NCBI GenBank assembly: GCA_963781705.1
Contig: CAWAGP010000010.1
Location: 1,116,001 to 1,180,000 of the forward strand
DNA length: 64,000 nt
Source of the DNA: JALYGJ01 sp963781705
GTDB lineage: Bacteria > Chloroflexota > Limnocylindria > Limnocylindrales > CSP1-4
Reading direction: 5' to 3'
The notes under the pieces were generated by a model. It was not told the origin of the DNA, did no database searches, and saw only the letters and a list, made by a program, of their open reading frames with translations. The first letter of the stretch is position 1, and the number at the start of each line of letters is the position of its first letter. The translations under genes were made by a program, and so were the position numbers. This document shows positions 44,080 to 53,534 of the stretch, piece by piece.

Positions 44080-44675
44080 CTCGAAACCGCCCGATTGCCG
44101 GTCAGCCAGAAACGCCACGGCCGGTCGCGCCAGCCGTCGCCGGCGTAGTCGACGCCGACGCGCGGACCACTCGACACCGGCGCGCCATCGCTCGCGCCGG
44201 CCGCCGCCGGCGACAACCACAATCGGTCACCCGCGGTGAGGTCGTGGCCGTCGAATGTGCGGTCGATGGCGAGCGCCTGACACAGCCGTGCGGGCCCCGC
44301 GCACAGGCGTTCGACGGCGTCGCGCGGCCGCTGCCGGTTGCGACGCATCAGTTCGCTGCCGATCTGCGGCTCGAGCGCCCGGATCAGTACTGCGCCCGCC
44401 TCGTGGCCGGTCCCGCGCGCGACGACGTTCAGGCAGAAGTGCATGCCGTACACAAGGTAGACGTAGGCGTGGCCGACCGGCCCGAACATGGGCGCCGTTC
44501 TCGCCGTCCGCCCGGCGTGCGTGTGGCTGGCCGTGTCTTCCGGTCCGCCGTAGGCCTCGGTCTCGACGATGCGGCCGACCATCAGCCCGTCCTCCGTCAA
44601 GCGCACCAGCTGCGCGCCCAGCAGCGCGCGGGCGACATCCAGCGTTGGGCGAGCGAAGAAGTCGCGCGAGATCAG
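44076..44675 (-). CDS. 3-methyladenine DNA glycosylase (Mpg/AAG family)
   Basis: This enzyme removes alkylated purines from DNA. The family motifs VGRIVETEAYGGPEDTASH (catalytic Glu), MFGPVGHAYVYLVYGMHFCLN and GAVLIRALEP are present. Homology (LISRDFFARPTLDVARALLG) reaches back to a CTG at 44675, but no ATG, GTG or TTG lies between that point and an in-frame stop at 44685-44687. The first standard start is GTG 44606, which would cut off the N-terminal helix. Either CTG is used or a base is wrong. The length from 44675 (199) suits the family. Confidence 0.88.
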   Translation of the reverse strand: MISRDFFARPTLDVARALLGAQLVRLTEDGLMVGRIVETEAYGGPEDTASHTHAGRTARTAPMFGPVGHAYVYLVYGMHFCLNVVARGTGHEAGAVLIRALEPQIGSELMRRNRQRPRDAVERLCAGPARLCQALAIDRTFDGHDLTAGDRLWLSPAAAGASDGAPVSSGPRVGVDYAGDGWRDRPWRFWLTGNRAVSR

Positions 44676-44684
44676 GCGGCGGCG

Positions 44685-45225
44685 TCAGCTGCCGGGCGAG
44701 CGGACATCGGCGGGCAGCAGGGGGCCCAGCATCGCCATCAGGCCGGGCTCGAGCGAGGTATGCAGCGACGCGGCCGATGGTCGAGTTGTCCAGCTCGATG
44801 TGCAGCGAGTACACGGCGTCGAGCTCGTCGCTCGTCTGCGATGGGCCGCTGTAGTACGTGTCGAGCGCCAGTTCCAGCGATCCGATGAACAGCACCGCGA
44901 CGCCAAGCCCAAGCAGCCCGCCGACGATGTCGTCGATGAATGGACGCGCGCTAAGTTCGATGCGCGTGCCGCCGAGCTCGACGATCACGATGGCCACGAC
45001 GAACAGCACCGCGAAGGTCGATGCGAAGGCGAGCATGTCCACGTACGGCGGCGACAGGCCCGGCTGCTGGCCGGCAATCCAGTCGGCGATCGGCGGACGC
45101 AGGTACGCGGAGGCAATGAAGGTGACGAACCAGGCGCCCACCGCGATCAGCTGCCGCAACGCGCCGCGCCACACGCCAAGCGCAACGGCGATGGCGAAGG
45201 CCACCACCAGTACGAAGTCAGCCAC
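44685..45225 (-). CDS. CvpA-family membrane protein, frameshifted near its end
   Basis: Four hydrophobic segments and the pattern VLVVAFAIAVALGVWRG, FASTFAVLFVVAIVI and FIDDIVGGLLGLGVA identify the CvpA/colicin V production family. GTG 45225 overlaps the pheT stop by 8 bases. After NSTIGRVAA the frame breaks near 44766; the alternative frame gives SLHTSLEPGLMAMLG and a stop at 44685, the better end because it precedes mpg directly. A cvpA gene between pheT and mutS2 is a classic order. Confidence 0.8.
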
Positions 45226-47664
45226 TGCGCACGCGCCCGCCGAGCTCGTCGGCAATGGCATCCTCGATATCCGCCATCAGCTCGGCCAGTTGCGCATCGG
45301 TCGGCCCGGCATCGGTCGGCTGGAAACGCAGCCGGTAGGCGAGGCTGATCTCGTCCGCTCCCAGTGGCGCACCCTGATAGCGATCGAAGAGAGTCAGTCG
45401 CGCCAACATCGGTCCGGCGTGCTGCCGGAGGACCTGAGTCACACGTCCCGACTCGAGATCACGCGGCACGACGATGGCCACGTCGAACTCCACGGCCGGC
45501 AACGCGGCAAGATCGCGCACTTCGGGCACCGTTCGCGCCAGGCCGGCCATTGCCTCGAGATCGAGCGAGGCGAAGAGGGCATGCTCGGCGCGTACCTCGT
45601 TGGCCGCCACATAGCGCGGGTCGAGCTCGCCCAGGCGACCCAGTTCGAGCTGCTTGCCGTCGTGCTCGACGACGACGACTGCGGTGCGTCCGGGATGCTC
45701 GACGCCCGGCGCTGGGGTATCGGCGCGCACATACGTCACCGCGCCACCGCCCAACCGAGTGATCAGCCACTCGACGATGCCCTTGACATCTTCGAGCACC
45801 ACCGGCCGCGCCGGCTCGGACCACGACGGCCCGCGCAGGTTACCGGCGAGGATCACGTCCAGCCTGGTCTGCTGCCAGGGCTCACGTTCGTGCCACGCGT
45901 GCACCGCGCCGATCTCGAAGATGGCCACGTCCGGCCAGCGCTGGCGCTCGTTGCGCGCGACGACGGCGAGCATGCCCGGCAGCAGCGAGTGGCGCAGTTC
46001 GGAGTGGTCGACGGTGACCGGGTTGGCGACGCGGATGGTCGATGCATCGTCGGCGGCGTATCCAAGGAGAGCGTGATCGAGCTGGTCCGAACGAGCCCGT
46101 AGCTGACCACCTCGGCCAGTCCGCGGCCGGACAGCAGGTCGCGCACGTGGTCGGTCAGCCGGCGCGGGTCGGGCCGATAAGCCGGCATCTCCGTATCGGG
46201 CAGCCGCGGCGGGAGTTCCTCGTAGCCGCGCAGGCGCATGATCTCCTCGGCCACGTCGGCCTCGATGGCGATGTCGCGCCGGTACGCCGGCACGACCGCG
46301 ACGAGCGACTCCTCCTCGCCGTGCTCCACGGCGATGCCGATCCGTCCGAGAGCCGTCGTCATCTCGTCTGCCTTCAGCGATTCGCCCAACAGGCGGCTGA
46401 CGCGTGTTGGGCGGAAGGTGACTCGCTGCGGTGGCTCGTCGACCGGGTTGGTGTCCACCACGCCGACCGCGGCACGGCCGCCCGCCCAGCGCATCAGCAG
46501 CTGTGCCGTGCGATCGGCTCCGACGCGTGCCAGGCGCGCTTCCTGGCCCTTCTCGAAGCGCAGGCTGGCCTCGCTGCGCAGCGCGAAACGGAAGGCAGTA
46601 CGGCGGATCGACACCGGATCGAAGATGGCCGATTCGATGATCGCCGAGGTGGTCGCCTGGCCCACCTCACTCGAGGCGCCGCCCATCACCCCGGCGATGC
46701 CGATCGGCCCGCGCGGGTCGGCGATGACCAACGCCTCAGGCGTCAGCTCGCGCTCGATGTGGTCGAGCGTTTCGATGCGCTCGCCCGCGCGCGCGGGCCG
46801 GACGACGATGCGACCGGTCTCGACCGCCGCGGCATCGAACACGTGGATCGGTTTGCCCAGCTCGAGCATCACGTAGTTGCTGGCATCGACCACGTTCGAG
46901 ACCGGCCGCATGCCCGCGGCGCTCAGCCGCAACTGAACCTTGAGTGGCGACGGTCCGATCTTGAGCCCGTCGACGTAACGGCCCACGAAGCGCGGACAGA
47001 GCGTCTCGTCCTCGACCTCGACCGACAGGTGGTCGGTCGTCGCGTCGCCTGTCTCGGCGACCTCGATGGCGGGCCAGCGCACCGTGCTGCCGCTGATCGC
47101 GGCCACCTCACGGGCCAGGCCGATGAGCGACAACGCGTCGCCGCGGTTGGGCTTGACGTCGATGTCCAGCACCACGTCGCCGATGATGTCGGCCAGCGGG
47201 CTGCCGAGAGCCAGCTCGCCCAGGCCGTCGCCGCCTACCTCGTCCGAATTGAGGATCAGGATGCCGTCCGCGTCGGTGGTCAGCCCCAGCTCGGCGCCCG
47301 AGCAGAGCATGCCGCGGCTCTCGACGCCGGCGATGGCCGTGACGCCGATGTGCCGATCCCCGGGCAGGACCGCTCCGGACAGCGCGACCGGCACTCGCTG
47401 TCCGACCGCGATATTGGTCGCGCCACACACGATCGACAACGGCTCGTCAGCGTGCGATACGCGCACCTTGGTGAGCGACAGGCGCTGCGAGTTGGGGTGC
47501 GGGGCTACTTCGAGCAACTCGCCGACCACGATCGAGCGCCAGTCCTCGCCGATGCGCTCGATCGACTGGACCTCCATGCCGAGCATCGTCAGGCGTTCGG
47601 CCAGGCGCTCGGGCGGCAGGTCGAAATCGACGTAGTCGCGCAGCCACGAAAGCGGGACTCGCAT
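45218..47664 (-). CDS. pheT: Phenylalanyl-tRNA synthetase beta subunit, one frameshift
   Basis: The N-terminal part shows MRVPLSWLRDYVDFDLPPE, the EMAP-like tRNA-binding domain (SLTKVRVSHADEPLSIVCGA as VCGATNIAVGQRVPVAL), B3/B4 editing and B5 domains. The C-terminal part includes RHSLLPGMLAVVARNE and the anticodon-binding FDX-ACB domain (FDVAIVVPRDL, LFDRYQG, LAYRLRFQP). The frames change near 46088-46092, after VVSYGLV, where DQLDHALLGYAADD is one frame off. One missing base explains it. About 815 residues if restored. As the gene is essential, an assembly indel is the likely cause. Confidence 0.93.
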
Positions 47665-47678
47665 CGTTCAGCCGCGCG

Positions 47679-48725
47679 TCACTGGAAGCGTGCCAGGAAG
47701 CGCAGGTCGTTGTCGAAGAAGGCACGGATGTCGCCGATGCCGTGGCGCAGCATGGCAATCCGGTCGACGCCCATGCCGAAGGCGAAGCCCTGGTAGCGGT
47801 CAGGGTCGAGGCCGCCGTTGGTCAGCACCACCGGGTGGACCATGCCCGCGCCCAGGATGGTCAGCCAGCCGGTGCGCTTGCAGGCGGCACAGCCGGCGCC
47901 GCCGCAGATGGTGCAACCGATGTCGAAGGCGACCGACGGCTCGGTGAACGGGTAGTAGCCGGGCCGGAAGCGAGTGGCCGTGCTCGCCCCGAACAAGGCG
48001 TGGGCGAACTCGTCGAGCAGGCCGCGCAGGTGAGCCATCGTGGTGCCCTCGTCGACCATCAGGCCTTCGACCTGGAAGAACTCGAAACCGTGGCTGGCAT
48101 CGACGGCCTCGTAGCGAAAGCAGCGGCCGGGCAGCACCGCGCAAATCGGCGGCGGTGTCGTGCGCATCAGGTGGATCTGACCCGGCGACGTGTGCGTGCG
48201 CAGCGCGTAATGGCGGTCGGTGCCGGCCACGTAGAGCGTGTCCCACAGGTCGCGCGCGGGGTGATCGGCCGGAATATTCAGCGCCTGGAAGTTCAGTTCG
48301 TCGGTCTCGACCTCGGCCGTCTCATAGGTAACGAAGCCGAACTGGCCGAAGACGCGCGCGATCTCGCGTTGCGTTTCGATGAGCGGGTGGAGCGAGCCAC
48401 GCGCGAGCGCTGGCCCGGGCAGCGTAACGTCGGTCCGCTCGCGCGCGAGGCGAACCTCGAGGGCAATGTCGTCCAGTCGCGCGCGGCGCTCCGCGATCTG
48501 GCGCTCCAGCTCTTCGCGAATCGGGTTCGCCAGCGCGCCTACCTTGGGCCGATCCGGCCCAGGCAGCGTTCCGATCGAGCCGAGCAGCTTGCGCAGCTCG
48601 CCTTCGCGACCAAGGAAGGACCGCTCGACGGCCTCGAGTTCGGCCGGATCATCGGCCTTGGCGACCGCCTCCAGGGCGCGCCGGCTCAGCTCATCGAGCT
48701 GCGCTGAGAACGACTCCAGGTCCAC
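47679..48725 (-). CDS. pheS: Phenylalanyl-tRNA synthetase alpha subunit
   Basis: This is the catalytic subunit of the PheRS heterotetramer. The 348-residue protein has an N-terminal coiled-coil arm, then class II motifs: FGFVTYETAEVETDELNFQ (motif 1 region, first twenty residues or fewer: ETDELNFQALNIP), GRCFRYEAVDASHGFEFFQ and GFAFGMGVDRIAML (motif 3). An inserted Cys4 knuckle, CTICGGAGCAAC, lies before motif 3. It sits 12 bases after rplT and 14 before pheT. Confidence 0.96.
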   Translation of the reverse strand: MDLESFSAQLDELSRRALEAVAKADDPAELEAVERSFLGREGELRKLLGSIGTLPGPDRPKVGALANPIREELERQIAERRARLDDIALEVRLARERTDVTLPGPALARGSLHPLIETQREIARVFGQFGFVTYETAEVETDELNFQALNIPADHPARDLWDTLYVAGTDRHYALRTHTSPGQIHLMRTTPPPICAVLPGRCFRYEAVDASHGFEFFQVEGLMVDEGTTMAHLRGLLDEFAHALFGASTATRFRPGYYPFTEPSVAFDIGCTICGGAGCAACKRTGWLTILGAGMVHPVVLTNGGLDPDRYQGFAFGMGVDRIAMLRHGIGDIRAFFDNDLRFLARFQ

Positions 48726-48737
48726 GGCGTGCAGCCG

Positions 48738-49088
48738 CTACCCGGCCCGAGCGACCTCGACGATGCTGGCAAACGTGGCCGCATCGCTTACGGCGATGTC
48801 GGCCAGGATCTTCCGATCGAGCGCAACGCCCGCCGTCTTGAGACCGTTGATGAACTTACCGTAGGTCATGCCGTGCTGGCGCGACGCGGCATTCAGACGC
48901 ACGATCCACAGCGCGCGCAGCTGGCGCTTGCGCTGCTTGCGGCCCACGTAGGCGTACGCCATCGCGTGCATCAGCGCTTCGCGCGCCGGCTTTATCAGCT
49001 TCGATCGCGTGCCCCGTCGACCCTCGGATGCCTTGAGCAGGCGCTTGTGGCGCTTGTGTGCAGTGACGCCGCGCTTGACTCTCGCCAT
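48738..49088 (-). CDS. rplT: 50S ribosomal protein L20
   Basis: The 116-residue basic protein begins MARVKRGVTAHKRHKRLLK and contains AYVGRKQRKRQLRALWIVRL and YGKFINGLKTAGVALDRKIL, typical L20 throughout. It binds 23S rRNA early in 50S assembly and in many bacteria represses its own operon. It lies 7 bases after rpmI. Confidence 0.98.
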   Translation of the reverse strand: MARVKRGVTAHKRHKRLLKASEGRRGTRSKLIKPAREALMHAMAYAYVGRKQRKRQLRALWIVRLNAASRQHGMTYGKFINGLKTAGVALDRKILADIAVSDAATFASIVEVARAG

Positions 49089-49095
49089 ACGTCGC

Positions 49096-49296
49096 CTACT
49101 TCAGGTACGGCAGCAGGTGCTCGACCTGCCGGGCGCTGGTTGGATCGAGGACCTCCTTGCCGGCATAGCGCCGCGTGCGCCGTGACGACTTGATGTCCAG
49201 GTGGTGGCCGCGCCATGCCTTGCCCCGGACGACCTTGCCGCTGCCGGTCACCCCGAAGCGCTTCTGCGCGCCCTTGTGGGTCTTCATCTTCGGCAT
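49096..49296 (-). CDS. rpmI: 50S ribosomal protein L35
   Basis: The 66-residue protein starts MPKMKTHKGAQKRFGVTGSG and is rich in Lys and Arg, as L35 always is. A central GKAWRGHHLDIKSSRRTRR is also typical. The gene is 4 bases after infC and 7 before rplT, the universal infC-rpmI-rplT order. Confidence 0.97.
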   Translation of the reverse strand: MPKMKTHKGAQKRFGVTGSGKVVRGKAWRGHHLDIKSSRRTRRYAGKEVLDPTSARQVEHLLPYLK

Positions 49297-49300
49297 CTAG

Positions 49301-49927
49301 TTAAGCTCCTGCCGGCTCACCGGCGCCTGCCGTCTCCATCGGCGTCGGCTGTGATGGATCCGCGCCGTTCGTTGGTTGCGTCTTCGGTTTGTGTGTCGAG
49401 GCCATGACCAACGACATCTGCCGCCCCTCGAGCAGCGGCTGTCGCTCAACCGTTGCGTGCTCCCCCACCTGTTCGGCGAAACGGAGCAACATGTCCCGGC
49501 CCAGGTAGGCGTGACTGACTTCGCGTCCGCGGAACTGGACCGTCACCTTGACCCGGTCGCCATCCTCGAGAAACTGGATGGAGCGGCGGACCTTGGTGTC
49601 GAAGTCACCCTTGCCGATCTTGACCTTGAGCCTTATCTCCTTGAAATCGACCGAGCGCTGGTGCCGGCGTGCTTCCTTCTCGCGGCGGGCCTGTTCGTAC
49701 TTGAACTGGCCGTAGTCGAGCAAGCGGGTGACCGGCGGTGCGGCCATCGGAGCGACTTCAACGAGATCGTAGCCCCGTTCCTGCGCGAGTCGGAGAGCCT
49801 CCGCGGTGGACAGCACGCCCATCTGGTTTCCCTCTTCGTCCACGACCCGGACATTCGGGACGCGGATCATCTCGTTTACTCGCAGTTCTCGACTCAGGCC
49901 AGGTCCCTCGTATTGACTCTCACACAT
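49301..49927 (-). CDS. infC: Translation initiation factor IF-3
   Basis: IF-3 keeps ribosomal subunits apart and checks start codons. The N-domain has LRVNEMIRVPNVRVVDEEG and YDLVEVAPMAAPPVTRLLDY; the C-domain has KEIRLKVKIGKGDFDTK and VTVQFRGREVSHAYLG. The C-terminal 35 residues are a Pro/Thr/Gly-rich extension beyond the usual end. The start is uncertain: ATG 49927 is the nearest upstream of the conserved part, though infC often uses a rare start. A TATAGT box on this strand at 49981-49986 could drive the operon. Confidence 0.95.
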   Translation of the reverse strand: MCESQYEGPGLSRELRVNEMIRVPNVRVVDEEGNQMGVLSTAEALRLAQERGYDLVEVAPMAAPPVTRLLDYGQFKYEQARREKEARRHQRSVDFKEIRLKVKIGKGDFDTKVRRSIQFLEDGDRVKVTVQFRGREVSHAYLGRDMLLRFAEQVGEHATVERQPLLEGRQMSLVMASTHKPKTQPTNGADPSQPTPMETAGAGEPAGA

Positions 49928-50004
49928 CCGCCAATGGACGGGACGTGACGACGCCTCGCCCACGCTCCGTCGGCCGCGGGACTATAGCACAAGGCGCCTG
50001 TTTC

Positions 50005-51330
50005 CTAGTTGGGTCCAGCGTTGGTCCAGTCACCGAATGTGTCGCTGTAGCTGCCGTCGAAATCGACCAACGACGACAAGATATTGAGTTGGTTCTCGGT
50101 CCAGTCGAAGCGGATGCCGACCTGCTGCGGAGCACACAGCAGACGTCCGGCTTCAGTGTCCGGGGTGCCGTTGTAGTGCCAGCTTTCCTCGGCCGAGCCG
50201 TCCTGGCACGAGGTGCCGCTGCCGACGGGGAAGGTTGACACGCGCTCCTGGTAGGCCGCGTTCATGTCGTCCGTGTTGGCATACTGTTCGTACGAGGCGA
50301 TCTCGGCACCGGCGTGCCCGACCTCGCCCAGGAAACAGGTCACCGAAGTCTCGGCGAAGCCGCCCAGGTAGCCCGGCACCGGACTCTCATAGCACGTGGC
50401 CGACCAGTCGTGCGGAACGTGGTTGAGCATCAGGTCCTGCGCCGCGCTGCTCGGTTCGCCGTTCAGGTTGGCCACACCGTACGCCGCCGAATGGTTCAGC
50501 GCGGTTGAGAACGAATCGCCGGCGGACTCGACGAAAACGCCGGCGCCGTCGAAGCTGGCCGGGCCGTCCGCCTGCTCGTACGACCCAACCAGGCCCTGGC
50601 CGCCGACCCACAGCTGCAGGCGCAGCTTGCCCGTCGTCATCGCACCACACTCGACCGCAACCAGGGTCGTCTCGCCCTGCACGATATTCAGCTGGAATGG
50701 GCCGTCGCCGCCGAGCCGCGTGACGTTGTTGTTCTCGATGTCGACGAAGCCCCACGAGCCGTCCGTCGCGACCACCCCACCGATCAGGCTCTGGCCGTTG
50801 TTGGCCGAACAGAGCATGCCGAACGTGCCGTCGGAGGTAGGTGTCAGTTGGCCGAGGACCACCAGCGTGCCGCTCTGGCTGCCGGTCGGGCGTGTGCTCC
50901 ACACCGACGAGGCACTGCCACTGACGTCGAGCTGAAGGTGGTCGGCAGCGTAGGCGATGTTGTAGAACGACTCGGTGGCGGTGCCCCAGCCACTGGTCGG
51001 GTCACTCATCGAATCGTCGAAGAGCTGGTCCTTGGGGTCGTAGCCAAGACCGCTCGGCGTGGGCGTTTCGGTGGGCTGGATGGTCGGTGGCTCGGTCGGC
51101 CCGGTCGGCGGGGTCGTGGCGGGCGCCACCGTCGGCACCACGGTCGGTGTCGCGGTGGGCGCGACGGTGGGCGTGGCAGTTGGCTGGGGAGTGGCCGTCG
51201 GCGTCTGGGTCGGCGCCATGGTCGTGATGCCCAGTGTCGCCGTCGCCTCCGGGCTGGGCGATGAGGTAGAGACCGACACGCAGCCGGTCAACAACGCCGC
51301 AACAGCCAGCAGCGACAACGACTTCAACAT
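50005..51330 (-). CDS. Uncharacterised lipoprotein with a Thr/Pro stalk
   Basis: The 441-residue precursor has a signal peptide with lipobox LLTGC (Cys17), so it should be anchored outside the membrane. Residues 35-95 are a Pro/Thr-rich stalk of PTATP-like repeats. The following 200 residues form a beta-rich domain (DPTSGWGTATESFYNIAY, then QLDVSGSASSVW), a pattern often seen in LamG-like surface domains. The C-terminal 150 residues contain several Cys that may pair. I cannot assign a function. Confidence 0.75.
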   Translation of the reverse strand: MLKSLSLLAVAALLTGCVSVSTSSPSPEATATLGITTMAPTQTPTATPQPTATPTVAPTATPTVVPTVAPATTPPTGPTEPPTIQPTETPTPSGLGYDPKDQLFDDSMSDPTSGWGTATESFYNIAYAADHLQLDVSGSASSVWSTRPTGSQSGTLVVLGQLTPTSDGTFGMLCSANNGQSLIGGVVATDGSWGFVDIENNNVTRLGGDGPFQLNIVQGETTLVAVECGAMTTGKLRLQLWVGGQGLVGSYEQADGPASFDGAGVFVESAGDSFSTALNHSAAYGVANLNGEPSSAAQDLMLNHVPHDWSATCYESPVPGYLGGFAETSVTCFLGEVGHAGAEIASYEQYANTDDMNAAYQERVSTFPVGSGTSCQDGSAEESWHYNGTPDTEAGRLLCAPQQVGIRFDWTENQLNILSSLVDFDGSYSDTFGDWTNAGPN

Positions 51331-51412
51331 GGGTATCTCCTTCTCCTCCGCAGCTACGCCAACATCCTAACCAACAAATTCAACGGGCCGCCGAGTCACC
51401 GACAGGGACGGC

Positions 51413-53254
51413 TTAGCTCGGCCGGCGGGCGGCCGCCTCCAGCGCCAGTCGATCAGCCAGCGCCGACCACGTCTCGGCCGGCAGCTGCTCGCCGGCGCGC
51501 GTTCGCGGCGCGGCCGTGCTCGCCTCCACCTCGCGATCGCCGAGCACCAGCATGTACGGCACCTTCTGCTCCTGCGCCAGGCGGATCTTGTTCTGCATCC
51601 GGTTGGCCGTCTCGTCGACCTCCGTCCGGATGCCCTTCGCGCGCAGGATGCCGGCCAGTTTGGCGGCCGCCTCGATGTGGCGATCGGCGATCGGGATGAC
51701 GATCGCCTGGACCGGCGCGCACCAGAACGGAAAAGCGCCGGCGAAGTGCTCGGTCAGCACGCCGATGAAGCGCTCGAGTGAGCCGTAGATCGCGCGGTGC
51801 ACCGCGACCGGACGCTGGCGCTCGCCATGCTCGTCGATGTACCACAGGTCGAAGCGCTCGGGCAGCATCAGCCGGTCGACCTGGATCGTTGCCGTCTGCC
51901 ACTCGCGCCCAAGAGCGTCCTCGATCTGGATGTCGATCTTGGGCGCGTAGAACGCACCGTCGCCGGGCTTGACGCGGTATTGCAGGCCGGACGCCTTGAG
52001 CGCATCGAGCATCTGCGCCTCGGTCTCGCGCCACGTAGCCTCGTCGCCGAGCGCCTTTTCGGGGCGCGTGCCGAAGGTCAGCGTGGGCTCGAGCCCGAAC
52101 CACGAGTAGGTCTCGCGCACCTCGCCCATCAGGCCCAGGATCTCGTCGCGGATCTGTGCCGGGGTGACGTAGTTGTGCGCGTCGTCGGTGACGAAGTGGC
52201 GCACCCGCGTCAGGCCCGACAGCACGCCCGATAGCTCGTTGCGGTGCAGCACACCGTACTCGGACAGGCGCAGCGGCAGGTCGCGATAAGAGCGAACGCG
52301 TGAGCGGTAGATGAAGGTGCTCTCAGGGCAGTTCATGGGCTTGAGGCTGAAGGTCTGCTCCTCCGCCTCGACGAGGAACATGTGCTCGCGATAGAGGTCC
52401 CAGTGGCCCGACTGCTCCCACAGCTTCTGGTGGACGAGCGGTGGCGTGTAGATCTCCTGGTAGCCGCGGCTGGCCTGCAGTTGGCGCAGCGCGTCACGCA
52501 GTGTCTGGTACAGCGTCCAACCCTTGGGATGCCAGAACGCCGCGCCCGGCGACACGTCGTGGAAGCTGAACAGGTCGAGTTGCACGCCGAGCCGACGATG
52601 GTCACGCTTCTTCGCCTCGGCGCGCCGCCACAGGAACTTGTCGAGATCCTCCTGGCTTGCCCAGACCGTGCCGTAGACGCGTTGCAGGGCCGGCCGTGCC
52701 TGATCGCCGCGCCAGTACGCGCCGGAGACGGCCAGCAGCTTGAACGGCCCGATCCTGCCCGTTGATTCGACGTGCGGCCCACGGCAAAGGTCGATGAACT
52801 CGCCGTGCTGATAGGTGGACACCTCGGGCATCGGCTGGCCACCGGCAGAGGCCACCTTGCGCAGGTCGTTGATGATCTCAACCTTGAATGGCTGGCCCTG
52901 CCCTTCGAAGAACGCCAGGCCGTCGTCGGGGGGCAGCACATTGCGCACGAATGGGTGATCGCCGGCGACCGACTCGGACATGCGCTTCTCGATCGCCGCA
53001 AGGTCGTCCGGCGTCAGCGGCCGGTCCAGCTCAAAGTCGTAGTAGAAACCGTCGGCGATGGCCGGGCCGATACCGAGCTTGGTACCCGGGAATAGGTCCA
53101 TGACCGCTTCGGCCATGACGTGCGCCGCCGAATGGCGCATGGGATCGAGCTCGTCGCCGGCATGCGCGTCGAGCAACTCCTCGGCCGACTCGCGCTTGGG
53201 CGCCTCTAAGGCGAGCTCTTCCTCGTCCGCCGATGCCTGTTGTTCGTCTGACAT
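51413..53254 (-). CDS. thrS: Threonyl-tRNA synthetase lacking the TGS domain
   Basis: ThrRS charges tRNA-Thr. The 613-residue protein has the N2 editing domain (MRHSAAHVMAEAVMDLFPG and LCRGPHVEST, giving the H-x3-H and C-x3-H set). It then shows class II motifs: PPLVHQKLWEQSGHWDLY, FSLKPMNCPE, YGVLHRNELSG and RAIYGSLERFIGVLTEHF. A C-terminal anticodon domain follows. In place of the usual 60-residue TGS domain is only a Glu/Ala-rich lead of about 38 residues. ATG 53254 follows GGAGG. A T-box riboswitch controls it. Confidence 0.96.
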   Translation of the reverse strand: MSDEQQASADEEELALEAPKRESAEELLDAHAGDELDPMRHSAAHVMAEAVMDLFPGTKLGIGPAIADGFYYDFELDRPLTPDDLAAIEKRMSESVAGDHPFVRNVLPPDDGLAFFEGQGQPFKVEIINDLRKVASAGGQPMPEVSTYQHGEFIDLCRGPHVESTGRIGPFKLLAVSGAYWRGDQARPALQRVYGTVWASQEDLDKFLWRRAEAKKRDHRRLGVQLDLFSFHDVSPGAAFWHPKGWTLYQTLRDALRQLQASRGYQEIYTPPLVHQKLWEQSGHWDLYREHMFLVEAEEQTFSLKPMNCPESTFIYRSRVRSYRDLPLRLSEYGVLHRNELSGVLSGLTRVRHFVTDDAHNYVTPAQIRDEILGLMGEVRETYSWFGLEPTLTFGTRPEKALGDEATWRETEAQMLDALKASGLQYRVKPGDGAFYAPKIDIQIEDALGREWQTATIQVDRLMLPERFDLWYIDEHGERQRPVAVHRAIYGSLERFIGVLTEHFAGAFPFWCAPVQAIVIPIADRHIEAAAKLAGILRAKGIRTEVDETANRMQNKIRLAQEQKVPYMLVLGDREVEASTAAPRTRAGEQLPAETWSALADRLALEAAARRPS

Positions 53255-53278
53255 GGGAAGCCTCCAGGAATCAATAAA

Positions 53279-53530
53279 CCTCTCGTCCATCGACAGGACG
53301 AGAGGCCCACACCTCCCGCGGTTCCACCCGCCTTCGCCGCGCGTCTCATTCGAGTCGCTGGCGCTCTCAGTGGCCGCGCTAACGGGCGGCACCCGGACCG
53401 GTTCGCCGGTCGCTCGCGGGTGGTGCACCTTCGGCCAATCGACCGCCCGGGCTCTCAGCCCACCGACCCGGGCTCTCTGCGGTCTGGTTCCAATCGTGCG
53501 CGTCCCGCTCGACGCTTTTTCGTATGTGTC
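53279..53530 (-). promoter_or_regulatory. T-box leader of thrS
   Basis: Read on the minus strand, the leader contains the T-box core GGGTGGAACCGC (53318-53329). An intrinsic terminator follows, with a perfect 10-bp stem (53279-53288 with 53296-53305, CCTCTCGTCC and its complement) and a T-rich stretch TTTATT. Uncharged tRNA would bind the core and form the antiterminator. Upstream are GC-rich stems with GAGAGCCCGGG repeats, suitable for stem I. An ACC (Thr) triplet occurs in GTGCACCACC near 53419-53428, the likely specifier, but I have not folded the RNA. The 5' limit is approximate. Confidence 0.88.
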
Positions 53531-53534
53531 GCTG

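Noticed and set aside
42277..44148. 623-codon open frame antisense to mutS2
   Set aside because: It mirrors mutS2 codon structure, has an unnatural Arg/Gln/His composition and no ribosome site.
46042..47796. 584-codon open frame antisense to pheT
   Set aside because: Shadow of a conserved essential gene.
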